Assembly: GCA_977006965.1 (NCBI GenBank) | Contig: OZ345383.1 | Location: 434,001 to 498,000, forward strand | DNA length: 64,000 nucleotides | Direction of reading: 5' to 3' | From: Phymatolithon calcareum | Taxonomy: Eukaryota; Rhodophyta; Florideophyceae; Hapalidiales | In this document: one piece after another, positions 10,124 to 19,344 of the stretch | How the letters are laid out: each line of letters opens with the position of its first letter | Position numbering within the stretch: the first letter of the stretch is position 1 | Position numbers and translations under genes: made by a program | The notes under the pieces: generated by a model | What the model was told of the DNA's origin: nothing | The model's input: the letters and a program-made list of their open reading frames with translations, nothing else | The model's database searches: none

Positions 10124-11902
10124 ATGGCCACGAGCACTGCCGAACAGACGTGCGCCTCTTCCGCACGGTTGCCGACGGCGCAAGAAGCATTCGTCTTGCA
10201 TCAGCGCTGCGTTAAATTGATCGATAGGGACCTTTGTCAGGAAATCGCGATTTGCCCCTATCTTGTTGGGCGCTTGACTTTCGAGCCATGGGTGGAGTTT
10301 GAGGAACATGTACAGCGAACTGCGCGTGTCGTGAAAGAAGCACTGAGCGAAGACAAGTCGTCGCTTGAGACTATGCAATGTGTGCTAGGTCGGGCGTGGA
10401 CCAAGGTGGATAAGGAGCCGCTGGGATCGCGCCTTGATACAGCATTCCTATTTCCAGCAGTGTTTGACGTTGTGTGCCCCGTGGTGAAGATTATAAACGA
10501 CCAAGCTCCGCCGCTGGCTTGTGCCGATCGCATCATACTTCCTCACAGTAAGATTGCGAAGCCACAAGGCTTGCTTGCGAAGAACTGCGTGATGATTGAC
10601 GAGAGGGATTGGGACGCACGGATACCTTGCTTGGGCGTCACGAGTTCAGGGCCAAACAATTGTCTCTACAACGGCGAGAAAAGAATGGAGCCGTTCGTAC
10701 CACGTCGTGCGACGGAAATAAGCGAATTGTGGAATGCCCGTATGTCGAAATTGCCCGACGCCGGCGACTTCGAAACCGCTGACCATCAATTGTGGATACT
10801 TAATGCGGTGACGCAGGCGTTGTACTCACACAGCGGGTGCGCGGTGGTTTGGAACTATCGCAGCATGATTGCTTTGCAAATTGTGTGTCCGGCGGATGAT
10901 GGGAAGAGTGGGGACGACCAGATTCGAGTTCAAGTGTCTGGAATGTACACAGATGTGGAAGGAGAAAATGCAACGTTTGGTGTGATCTCTGCACTGCAGG
11001 TTGGTTTGAAGTTGGCGTTGGGTAGCGCGAGGAGCGCCTTTTTGAAATTTTCTGGTGAGATCCTGTCCAAATTTTCGCCGTGCATCCTTCGGACGAACGA
11101 GGAGCTTTTCTCCACGGGATCTTCAAAATGGCTCGAGGAGTCAAGGAATGCAGTTCTCGAGAGTGAGATAATACCCACTGAGGAATATTGCTGGATATCG
11201 AACAGGGCGGCTGCGCTTTTTGAAAGTGCATATGGGGAATGCAAAGACAAGGGTTCGCTTGCGCACGAGTTCTTTGAGCATGTCCTCACCAACTACTCGC
11301 GTGTGCTGTACGCAAATGAAGACATGTCTGTGCTGCTGTATGGAAGCATCGGAAATGTACCTATTGTTGTAAAGTACGCAAACACCAACATGACTGCCGG
11401 TTCTGAATTGCTGCAAAATGAAGTTGGAATTTACGAGTTCTTGAGAAAGGAACATGCAGACGTTCTAGGAAGCTGTGTACCGGACCTCCTGGGGATGCGA
11501 ATTCAGCCGAGCTGTGAACCGGTACTGGTGCTTGAGTATGTTGGGCAATGTGTGACGTGGAGCGGTGGAGGTCCGAAGGTGGGAGGTTTGCCCGTTACCG
11601 ATGGTGACTGGAAGCAGATCATTGACGCCGCGACCTGTGGCTTGAATATGCTTTCGGAAATTGGAATATGGCACCGTGACGAGTGCCTTGGAAACATTCG
11701 CGTGGAGCGCATAGCTGAAAGTACACCAGAGCGAAAGGGGGAGATAGGAAACGAGGGACGGTGGCGAGTGTGGTGGATCGATTTTGGTCTTGCACAAAAA
11801 CGAACTGGGACGCGGAAGCCTAAACAAAAATGGTATGAAGTAAACTCGTTCTCTCCCGAGAGTCTGACCATTTATGCAAGTAAACTTTCCTGGGATTCGT
11901 AA
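10124..11902 (+). CDS. Protein-kinase-like protein, 592 aa (intact copy B)
   Basis: Starts ATGGCC at 10124; no intron needed. The C-terminal third has a degenerate eukaryotic-type kinase fold: a nucleotide-binding strand pair (VLLYGSIGNVPIVVKYAN, with Lys in the VAIK position), a Glu-bearing helix (LLQNEVGIYEFLRKEH), hinge LVLEYVG, catalytic loop HRDECLGN with the expected Asp and Asn, then WWIDFGLAQ. A canonical APE segment is not evident, and the chain ends ~35 residues after DFG, so the C-lobe is short. This layout recalls fungal FunK1-like and aminoglycoside-type kinases. The first ~370 residues match nothing I recognise; a nuclease-like domain is possible but unproven. Neighbours are pseudogenes and metabolic genes, so context says little about function. 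Confidence 0.75.
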   Translation: MATSTAEQTCASSARLPTAQEAFVLHQRCVKLIDRDLCQEIAICPYLVGRLTFEPWVEFEEHVQRTARVVKEALSEDKSSLETMQCVLGRAWTKVDKEPLGSRLDTAFLFPAVFDVVCPVVKIINDQAPPLACADRIILPHSKIAKPQGLLAKNCVMIDERDWDARIPCLGVTSSGPNNCLYNGEKRMEPFVPRRATEISELWNARMSKLPDAGDFETADHQLWILNAVTQALYSHSGCAVVWNYRSMIALQIVCPADDGKSGDDQIRVQVSGMYTDVEGENATFGVISALQVGLKLALGSARSAFLKFSGEILSKFSPCILRTNEELFSTGSSKWLEESRNAVLESEIIPTEEYCWISNRAAALFESAYGECKDKGSLAHEFFEHVLTNYSRVLYANEDMSVLLYGSIGNVPIVVKYANTNMTAGSELLQNEVGIYEFLRKEHADVLGSCVPDLLGMRIQPSCEPVLVLEYVGQCVTWSGGGPKVGGLPVTDGDWKQIIDAATCGLNMLSEIGIWHRDECLGNIRVERIAESTPERKGEIGNEGRWRVWWIDFGLAQKRTGTRKPKQKWYEVNSFSPESLTIYASKLSWDS

Positions 11903-12854
11903 CTACGTTGCAACGGCGTCGTCTCTACCTTACGCACCACGATGAGCCTGGTGCTCGAAGGCAATGTTTCACAGAATATAGAGTTGACGGAATCAGTTTC
12001 ATATTGAGCGAGACGAGATTCATCTGCACGCGCCTAAGGTTCTACTTACGTTCCTTACATGATTGTCCAGATCTGCCTGACGTGCGTAGTTAGCGGAGCA
12101 CTGACTGCAACGAGCAGGGCGGTTTGCCGGTGCTGGCTCTATATGACAGTTTTCCACGTGCCTATTCCTGCATCAGTTCAAATGAGAGCAAAAAGTCACC
12201 ACCCCAACTCTTTGAAAACAGACTGGCAGAGCGAAAGATAGAAAACATACCTGCTTGAATCCGCCGCAAAAGTTTCGTTGCAGTTCTCCTTTGTGCAAGT
12301 CACGCGCTGAGAACTCATTCTGCAGACTGCAGCAAACACAGTATACTGTAGTTGTGGGCGGCCAGCTCAGGGCCTGAGCCTCAGCCCCAGTTTTTAACAA
12401 ATGTTCATGTTTTATTACCATAGCGAACTAGAATAAAGTTAACTTTAGTACCTACCGGGAGATCATGACAGATCATTTCTTATCATATCTCATAAATCTC
12501 CAATGTGCCTACGAAAATGACCGGAAAACGCAGATTTTGCGAACTCGGGGCGCAGTTCTGCTCCTAGCGTCAAATCCATCCGTGAGAATCCCAATTCGCT
12601 TCGCACGATTGTTCGAAATAAGCAGCTCTACCGAGCGAGTAAAAAACAAGAAAATCGAAATCGTGATCGGTAATGACCGGTACAGTAGTTTGCATGTCTC
12701 CGAGAGCATGGCAGAGTTAAGAAAATGTGTCACTGACATCCAATGACTCTAGTGTGTCAGTTGCGCCATTTCAAGCCATCCTGGCAAAGAAATTACTACC
12801 ATAGTCCCCTACTATCCGGTCTTTGTTTATGCACCATGTGAGCATTGTATCCTG
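11903..12854. other. Spacer between kinase B and aminotransferase B
   Basis: The last ~650 bp (from about 12200) match the left edge of the window (1-185 and 2768-3125), and the final stretch also resembles 7165-7290 in unit A. It contains TACTGTA-type motifs (about 12340). No gene seen. Confidence 0.6.
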
Positions 12855-14259
12855 CTAAGTCGCAACCTTCATCTCCGCCCTTATTTTCTCGAGTACCACC
12901 GCAATGCGCTTAATACCTTCCCGAAGCTCGGCTTCCTCGCTCACATAACTCAATCTCATATAACCTTCGCCCCCAGCGCCAAAGTCCGTGCCCGGCAGCA
13001 CTGCAACAAACCCCTCGTGCAGCAACCGCTCCGCAAGCTCTCGACTGCTCATCCCAAAAGCGCTTATGTCCGGGAACGCATAAAATGCTCCCTCCGGTGT
13101 GCAGCACTTCACGCCCGGGATGGCGTTCAGTCCTTCCACGACTATGTCGCGTCGATTGCGATACACCCGTCGCAATTCCTCAACATCCGAAACGGATCCG
13201 CGCAGCGCCGCCAATCCAGCCGCCTGTGTGAAAGTCGCCGTACATCCCACGGAATGCACCATGAGAAGTTCCACACGCTGCGCCAGATGCGCCGGCATGA
13301 CGGCCCAACCGAGGCGCCAGCCGGTCATGCAGTAGCTTTTTGAAAAGCCGTCGATGAGTATTGTCCTTTGCTTCATTTCCGGTAAACTAATTATCGATGC
13401 GTAATCACACGTTGAATCGTAGTACAGTTGAGAATAAATCTCATCGGAAATCACCCAGAAATCGTACAACTTTGCCAAACGCGCAATCTCCTCCAAATCC
13501 TCGAGTGGCATCACCTGTAAGAAAATGAAGCCGCCACATGTTAGAATCTCAAACTGGACGCATGTGCATCTCCAGATCTGAACAACGTACCCCACCCGTC
13601 GGATTTCCCGGCGAGTTCAGGACGACAAGCTTAGTGCGTTCGCAAACAGCCTTGCGGAATGCATCCATGTCAAAGCTAGCCATATCTCTGCGCAACCGCA
13701 CCGGCACCGCCGTACCGCCGGCGACAGCGACCATTGCGCCGTATGTCGGAAACCCGGGGTCTGGAATAACCACCTCGTCCGACGCCCCCCTGACAAGTGC
13801 GACAGTGGAGAAGAAAAGCCCTGGTTTTGCACCCGGTCCCACGACCACTTCATCGGACGTCACATCCACACATCGCAGAGTGGAAACATGCCTTGCGATT
13901 TCCTCACGGAGCTCGGATATACCCGCAGGATTCGAATACTTCGTTTGTCCCGCAGTGATGGCTGCAACACCGGCCGCAGCAATGTGCGCAGGAGTGGGGA
14001 AACCAGGTTGTCCGATCTCCAAACGTACCACAGATTTTCCGCTTGCTTTCTCTAATGCATTCGCGGCCGCCATCACCGCATACGCACCCTCGTTTTCCAG
14101 CGATGACACCCCGGCAGCGTACATCCCGGCATCGCCCGACATTCGCGCTGCGCGTGCGGTTCTGCCATGCCGCCGCAGGACCGGCCGCTGACAGCAAGGG
14201 GATCCAGTCCACGGTAGTCCATCCTGCCGGACCGAGATTGGGACCCCGAACGGCAGCAT
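12855..14259 (-). CDS. Class I/II (fold type I) aminotransferase, copy B, two exons
   Basis: Near-identical to copy A: join(12855..13514, 13591..14259) on the minus strand, 442 aa, same 76-nt phase-0 intron (13590-13515; the acceptor is TTACAG here, TTGCAG in A). Differences noticed are few, e.g. Tyr for His in GAGGEGYMRLSYV, Arg for Gly in SVRQDG and in LRRDMASF, and Lys for Arg in ERTKLVV. All PLP-contacting motifs are retained, so both copies may be functional and may simply raise dosage. It shares a ~270-bp divergent intergenic region with the complete HCCS gene. Confidence 0.88.
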
Positions 14260-14276
14260 CCCGATCCCTCGTTGCA

Positions 14277-14301
14277 CGGATCACGATGACATCGTGATCC
14301 G
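14277..14301. promoter_or_regulatory. Palindrome in the divergent aminotransferase/HCCS intergene
   Basis: Arms 14277-14287 (CGGATCACGAT) and 14291-14301 (ATCGTGATCCG) around GAC. Identical to the copy at 8713-8737. It lies 18 bp upstream of the aminotransferase ATG and about 230 bp upstream of the HCCS ATG. A role in bidirectional transcription is inference. Confidence 0.45.
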
Positions 14302-14531
14302 CTCGCAACCTTCGCCTTGAGATCACCATTGCCCCTTTGTGCATTACAGTATGATTCAGCAGTGCTCTTTTTTCGATCGCGAGTCTAGATCTAAAACGAG
14401 GATCAAAATTTGCGGCCCGTTTTGGATCACGAATTTCCACCAATCCCGACTACTGTACGTTCGTGACAGCTGTGACCATTGCTCGCAATCAATTCCCCCC
14501 GAGCTTGGACAGATCTGCAACCGGCAATCGA

Positions 14532-15911
14532 ATGGGAGGCACCGTAAGCTCACCGGTCGATGCATCCCCGGCCGCCGAAACAGAAAGGAAAGATGATTCT
14601 TTGCAATCGGAGAGCAAATGTCCAATTGACCATTCCAAGCTGAGCAAGAAGCAACTTGCAGGCTTCATGCATCCCTTCTCCTCATCGCAGGACCAAAACG
14701 CAACGACAGCATCAGCACCACCATCGGAAAGATCGCCAAAGTCAACCTGCCCTGTCGACCATAAGAACATGTCCAAATCGCACCTCGGCGCCCTGAAGAC
14801 CAGCGCGAGCGCGTCCGTGAAATCCGTAGAAGCAACATCGGCATCGAAACAAACGCCAACCGGAAACGATGTGGCGTACGACGTGTACGGTCAGGAGATA
14901 AACGCCGCAAACATGATGCCCGCCACCCCAAATCAATTGCCATCACCCGGTCAGACAGCACCGCTATCAACTGCGCGCGAATCGTCAACGATCCCCAAAT
15001 CCGGCGCCGGCGACGGCGCCACATGGACATATCCATCCCCGCAGATGTTTTTCAATTCCCTCAAGCGCAAAGGAAAGGCCGACGACGTGCGCGAAGACGA
15101 CATGGAATCCGTCGTCGCCGTCCACAACATGATGAACGAACGTACCTGGGCGGAGGTAGTCGCCTGGGAAAATCGATATCATTGCGTCGAATGCCCCACT
15201 CCAAAACTGAAGCGTTTTCTCGGTCGTCCGCATGACCTCTCACCCGCCGCGCGCTTCCGTGGCTGGTTCCAGGGTTATCCGGCCCCCTTCGACCGACACG
15301 ACTGGTTCGTCGATCGCTGCGGTGCCGCGGAGGCGCGTTACATTATCGACTACTATTACCGAGAGGGCGGGCCGGATCCCATTGAGATTCACGTGCGCCC
15401 GGCAATTGACTCGCCGGCAGCACTCTGGAACCGCATACGCGCCGCGTCACCTTTCGCCACCTCGTCGTCGTCCGCTCCGACACTACAGCCGAACGCAGCC
15501 GCTGCAGCCCCGGTTGTGGCAAAGGATGAAGTGCCGGCTGAGGAGTATGAGTTCCTGCGCACTCTTACACCGGAAGGCATCAACGCAGTGTCGGACGCCG
15601 TGCGTACGGAATGCGCGGGTCTCGGGGAATTGTTCCGCAAGTGTCGGGAGAGTGGAGGCGAGTGTGAGGAGGCAAACGTCTCACTCAATTATTGTATGGC
15701 AAGACAAATATGTAAACCGTCCGCAGAACGGTTTTTGGAAGTGTTGGAAAATAAGGGTGATGAGGTGCGCGCATATGAGGATATGAGCGCATGTCTTGAT
15801 CGTTTCCACATCATGGCTCGCAGAGTCATGATGCATGCTGCGGGCATTGCACAGCAGGGCCCGGAGTTTCCTACTGGACAAGCGCCCGCTTCCGCTGTGG
15901 AGGACGCGTGA
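14532..15911 (+). CDS. HCCS: Holocytochrome c-type synthase (cytochrome c heme lyase) with C-terminal CHCH domain
   Basis: 459 aa. Attaches heme to cytochrome c (and c1) in the mitochondrial intermembrane space. Family signs in order: CP motifs CPIDH (30-34) and CPVDH (73-77), NLMPxxxNQxPxPGQ-like linker, STARESSTIPKS, WTYPSPQMFFNSLKRKGK, VHNMMNERTW (His198 at the heme-ligand position of human HCCS), ECPTPKLKRFLGRPHDLSPAAR, PFDRHDWFVDRCG, YIIDYYY and VRPAIDS. The family normally ends near here. This protein continues through an Ala/Ser linker into a twin-CX9C module (Cys361-x9-Cys371-x6-Cys378-x9-Cys388), typical of MIA40-imported intermembrane-space proteins. I start at ATG 14532 (MGGTVSS), which resembles other HCCS N-termini and is also an N-myristoylation-like sequence. 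Confidence 0.93.
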   Translation: MGGTVSSPVDASPAAETERKDDSLQSESKCPIDHSKLSKKQLAGFMHPFSSSQDQNATTASAPPSERSPKSTCPVDHKNMSKSHLGALKTSASASVKSVEATSASKQTPTGNDVAYDVYGQEINAANMMPATPNQLPSPGQTAPLSTARESSTIPKSGAGDGATWTYPSPQMFFNSLKRKGKADDVREDDMESVVAVHNMMNERTWAEVVAWENRYHCVECPTPKLKRFLGRPHDLSPAARFRGWFQGYPAPFDRHDWFVDRCGAAEARYIIDYYYREGGPDPIEIHVRPAIDSPAALWNRIRAASPFATSSSSAPTLQPNAAAAAPVVAKDEVPAEEYEFLRTLTPEGINAVSDAVRTECAGLGELFRKCRESGGECEEANVSLNYCMARQICKPSAERFLEVLENKGDEVRAYEDMSACLDRFHIMARRVMMHAAGIAQQGPEFPTGQAPASAVEDA

Positions 15912-15914
15912 CGT

Positions 15915-15961
15915 GTGAGTTATTAGATAAGTGGCGCTCACTAACACAACTTTCCTCGCAG
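15915..15961 (+). other. Possible 47-nt intron in the HCCS 3' UTR
   Basis: Starts GTGAGT three bases after the HCCS stop, contains ACTAAC and ends TTTCCTCGCAG. These match the other intron signals in the window. It is very short, and no reading frame depends on it. Confidence 0.3.
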
Positions 15962-16129
15962 ACACTTAGTTCCTTTTGGCGTTCTTCAGCGGTGCTTCAG
16001 TAGTGGGCGTTGGATGAAGACACGTCGTGGATGAATTCCGCATGCCACTCAAGTCATAAAATCGTATTGATTGTTGGTGGTCAAAATCGTCCATGCTCTT
16101 TTTCGAACACGATGCCCCTTGTTGGCAGC

Positions 16130-16225
16130 AAGTTTTTTTGTTTTTGTTTGATTGGAGTTTATTTAAAAGCCTCACAGTCTTACGAATATACGGGCAAGGC
16201 TTCCTCAGTTGCTACCTTCCAGTGT
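16130..16225 (-). mobile_element. SINE-2 3' fragment
   Basis: On the minus strand it reads GCAACTGAGGAAGCC-TTGCCCGTATATTCG, then AGGCTTTTAAATAAAC and an A-rich tail. This is the 3' half of the element that is complete at 35169-35340. The rest of 15962-16553 shows no gene. Confidence 0.7.
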
Positions 16226-16553
16226 GTAGACCGTTGAAACCTACCGCCTTCCATAGGCGGTGGGGAAAGTTTGGAACCTGGATCGTCCTACCTACTATGT
16301 GGTGTTCTTGTGGGTTCGCTGCTGGTGTTCCCGCTATTTGGCTTTGTGTCCCGAGGGACATCTAGTTAACTTCTCGTTTCTTGATTGTGGCAGCAAGTGT
16401 TGCTCATCGTATAGTATGCCTGTCCCTCTCTCAAGTACGCCCGAATGCTAGTCAGTTCGGTGGAGATTCATCTGAGCTTGCTTTACATGTTTATACAAAA
16501 ACAACGATGGTAATATCCCCTACCATCGTCTTAGCTTCATAGTGTTTCCCCTC

Positions 16554-18275
16554 TCAGCCCATAACCGATTTCGCCACGTCTCCAGTATCCAGAAACAGGG
16601 TCCCAGTCAAAGACTCGTATCCAAAAAGCTCTGCGAATCGTCCCCACTCAATAGCAATTTCAAGTTGCCGTCTACTCTCCTGCGGCGAAAAGTTCTTCAA
16701 CAAGATCGTATCAAAAATTAATTCTTGCGGCAGCTCCCCCTTTGTCCCAGCTTGCCGCAGCATGCAATAAATCTGCTGTATAAGTTTGGTGTTATTCGCT
16801 TTCAGAATGGCTTCTTTAACCAGCAATTTCCGATCGTCAATACTCGCCTGCATGAAGCGCAGTCCTGTCTTGTTGATGCGCACGTCCCCATCATCGACTT
16901 CAATAAGGCCAAGAATTTCCGCCGCATCGATGATTGGGTACAGATCATCAACGTCGAGTTGTAGTCGCTGTCCAAGGAGATAGAGGTCTGCGGGTTCGCC
17001 GGAAATAAACGCAAGCAGACCAGCAACGCTCCCGATACGCACGCCAGGTAGTTGTGGATACCGAGGCTTCTCCGCAATATCCGCACTATCCTCATTCAGC
17101 TGCTGGTAAATCGGTGTTAATGGCGTGCTTGCGCTTGCGCAATCAAGCTCCAGTTCGAGACGCTTTTGACCTGCAGATGGAGCAGTAGCGGAACCGTCTG
17201 TCGACATCGATATCGTCGTACTCGACAAGGTTGATTGACCAGCATGTTCCGTCACCATCATGGTATCCGCGAGCGAAGTCTCATATTGCAAACTACCTCC
17301 AGCATTGGCAATAATTTCCTCAACACTGCCGTCGTCGTCGCGCTCGGACAGTATAGTATACACAAGATCCGCCCATTCCTGAAACAGCTTACTCTTCCTA
17401 TTCCGCGGATGCGGCATGCGAACATTCAACACGGTTCGTATATGCCCTGGATCACGTCCAAGGATGACAATACGATCGGCAAGACTGACCGCCTCCTCAA
17501 TACCATGCGTCACGATAAGCACAGAAGTCGTCGGGACGTCACCAGCCATCCATAGCCTGAGCAATTCTGACCGCAAATTCTCCGCAGTAAGCACATCCAA
17601 AGCCGAAAAAGGTTCGTCCATACAGAGAAGCTCCGGTTCCACTGCGAGTGCGCGCGCGAAGCCAACGCGCTGCCGCATACCTCCGGAAAGTTCGCGCGGA
17701 TACGCGTTTTCATACCCGTCCAGTCCAATGATATCTATGGTGCGCATAGCGCGCTCACGACTGCGCTCCCGGTCGGCCCGGGAACGACCCGATGCACCGA
17801 GTTCGACATTTTCCAAAACGGTCAGCCAAGGGTAGAGCGCAAAGGTCTGAAACACAATAGAGGCGCCAGGGTTGGGGCCTTCGAACGGCTTCCCGCGATA
17901 GCGTACTGACCCAGATGTTGGCGCTGTAAGACCGGCGAGCATACGTAGAAGCGTCGATTTGCCAGAACCGGATGGTCCTAGAATGCAAATGATCTCGCCG
18001 TCGAAAATGTCAAGCGAAATGTCGTCGACAACCGTTACGCCGCCGACCACGTAAGATACGCCATCAAGAGAGGATATCACTGCACGCTCTTTTTTGGGGA
18101 TTGTTTTTTTCACAGCTTGCGCAGGGGATGAGGCTGGCGACCGTGCCGCGGCTTGAATACGTCCACGAGGAGCTCGCCTTGTTTGAAGCGCACAAACGCG
18201 TGGAGGTCTGCGAGCGATGCGCAGGTCGTGCGGGCGCAGCCCTTGTGGTAAGAATGAAAGGGATGGGCTTTGCAT
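16554..18275 (-). CDS. Plastid-type ABC transporter ATP-binding protein with AAA-associated C-terminal domain
   Basis: 573 aa from ATG 18275; an upstream in-frame GTG at 18338 is not needed. ATPase of a NitT/TauT-type (nitrate/sulfonate-like) importer. Motifs: Walker A GPSGSGKST (100-108), Q-loop Gln143, signature LSGGMRQ (196-202), Walker B LLCMDEP (217-223), H-loop His257. Residues ~390-570 match the winged-helix-like AAA-associated C-terminal domain found in bacterial members of this class. Residues 1-~60 are Ser/Arg/Ala/Pro-rich with a single acidic residue and a VCA site near 27-29, as in chloroplast transit peptides, without a preceding signal peptide. The membrane and binding subunits are not in the window. 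Bacterial ancestry is likely; substrate cannot be read from the ATPase. Confidence 0.85.
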   Translation of the reverse strand: MQSPSLSFLPQGLRPHDLRIARRPPRVCALQTRRAPRGRIQAAARSPASSPAQAVKKTIPKKERAVISSLDGVSYVVGGVTVVDDISLDIFDGEIICILGPSGSGKSTLLRMLAGLTAPTSGSVRYRGKPFEGPNPGASIVFQTFALYPWLTVLENVELGASGRSRADRERSRERAMRTIDIIGLDGYENAYPRELSGGMRQRVGFARALAVEPELLCMDEPFSALDVLTAENLRSELLRLWMAGDVPTTSVLIVTHGIEEAVSLADRIVILGRDPGHIRTVLNVRMPHPRNRKSKLFQEWADLVYTILSERDDDGSVEEIIANAGGSLQYETSLADTMMVTEHAGQSTLSSTTISMSTDGSATAPSAGQKRLELELDCASASTPLTPIYQQLNEDSADIAEKPRYPQLPGVRIGSVAGLLAFISGEPADLYLLGQRLQLDVDDLYPIIDAAEILGLIEVDDGDVRINKTGLRFMQASIDDRKLLVKEAILKANNTKLIQQIYCMLRQAGTKGELPQELIFDTILLKNFSPQESRRQLEIAIEWGRFAELFGYESLTGTLFLDTGDVAKSVMG

Positions 18276-19344
18276 TTGGGCATGCAGAAGGATTAGATTA
18301 TTGTCCGCTTCCCATGACTCTGTCTTGACGAGAATCACAGCGCCAGCGAATTGAGTTCGCAGCTGTGGGGGTTAGGTGATCGTCTGAACAGTGAGGAGCT
18401 CGTTCGATACTCTCCTCCAATAACAATCAAGAACTTTATGGGTGTCATAAATTGTACCAAATTGTTGTCCATGGCCAAAAATTTGGGACAATCTGCAAGA
18501 CGGGCTTGTTGTACGTGGGCTTTACAGTATGAACTATATTTTGTAAAATATATACTGTATATTATAGTACATGTACTTTTTACTTTTGCAAGAAGGTATG
18601 ACACTTTAATGGCCCATGGACAACAAGCCCGTGGCCCTCACCTCTGAACAGCTCGACACAACCGTGTAAAGATTACAAGACTGGATTTCCTCTAGCAAGA
18701 CAGTCAAGGGCACGGAAGAAGACATGCATAAGTGTGTATGCCTTTATCGCCTTCGAGATTATCTTCATGTAGGAACAAATCTGTCCTGACAATGACATGA
18801 TCACGGTAACCAGCATGCCGTTTCACTTGTGAGCGAGCCGGTCGCAGCGACCTGTTTAAGACATGACTCTTCAAATATTGTCTGTTCGGCGTCTGCAAGC
18901 GAGACGCCAAACTCAGAGCATGACAAATACTCATATCAGCACAGTGGATGCAGATAGTTTGCTCGGAATTCTATGTGGAGACACACAAGAATGAAATGAA
19001 AGCTGCAAAAGGAATATTCAGCCCATCCAGAAGAGCGAGGCAATATGCAATAGTCAAGAACAGAAGGCTGCTCAAAGTGTAGCATGTTGGAAAGTAGACT
19101 CTGCGGCTTGAGGCTGTAGATTGAGATCTTCCCGAAATCCTGACATCGGCTATCATGAGAGTCCTAATGGAGCGATTGATAATGGTCCGGTCTGAGGGGA
19201 GGGACGTCATCTTGGTGTAGAAGTGGACCGTTGGAGCACGCTGTGTCTTCAAGTTAGCAAAGAATTTTAATATCGCACAAGCTGTATCCTTAGGGAGTGT
19301 TCGCAACCCGACGTAAAATTCAGGCCGCCCAACAAATATGAAAA
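18276..19344. other. Intergenic, no gene seen
   Basis: Contains an AT-rich self-complementary stretch near 18536-18570 (TATACTGTATATTATA) and no open frame with protein-like composition. Confidence 0.5.

Larger units (their letters stand above)
9411..14959. repeat. Tandem segmental duplication, unit B
   Basis: Second direct copy of unit A; see that entry for the boundaries. Unit B ends inside the complete HCCS gene, which continues into unique sequence. The original locus was therefore probably at the B end, with the duplication extending leftward from HCCS. Confidence 0.92.

Noticed and set aside
10124-11902. Calling the kinase-like N-terminal half a restriction-type nuclease (Crinkler-like)
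   Set aside because: No catalytic D...(D/E)xK pattern could be placed with confidence; only the kinase lobe is supportable.
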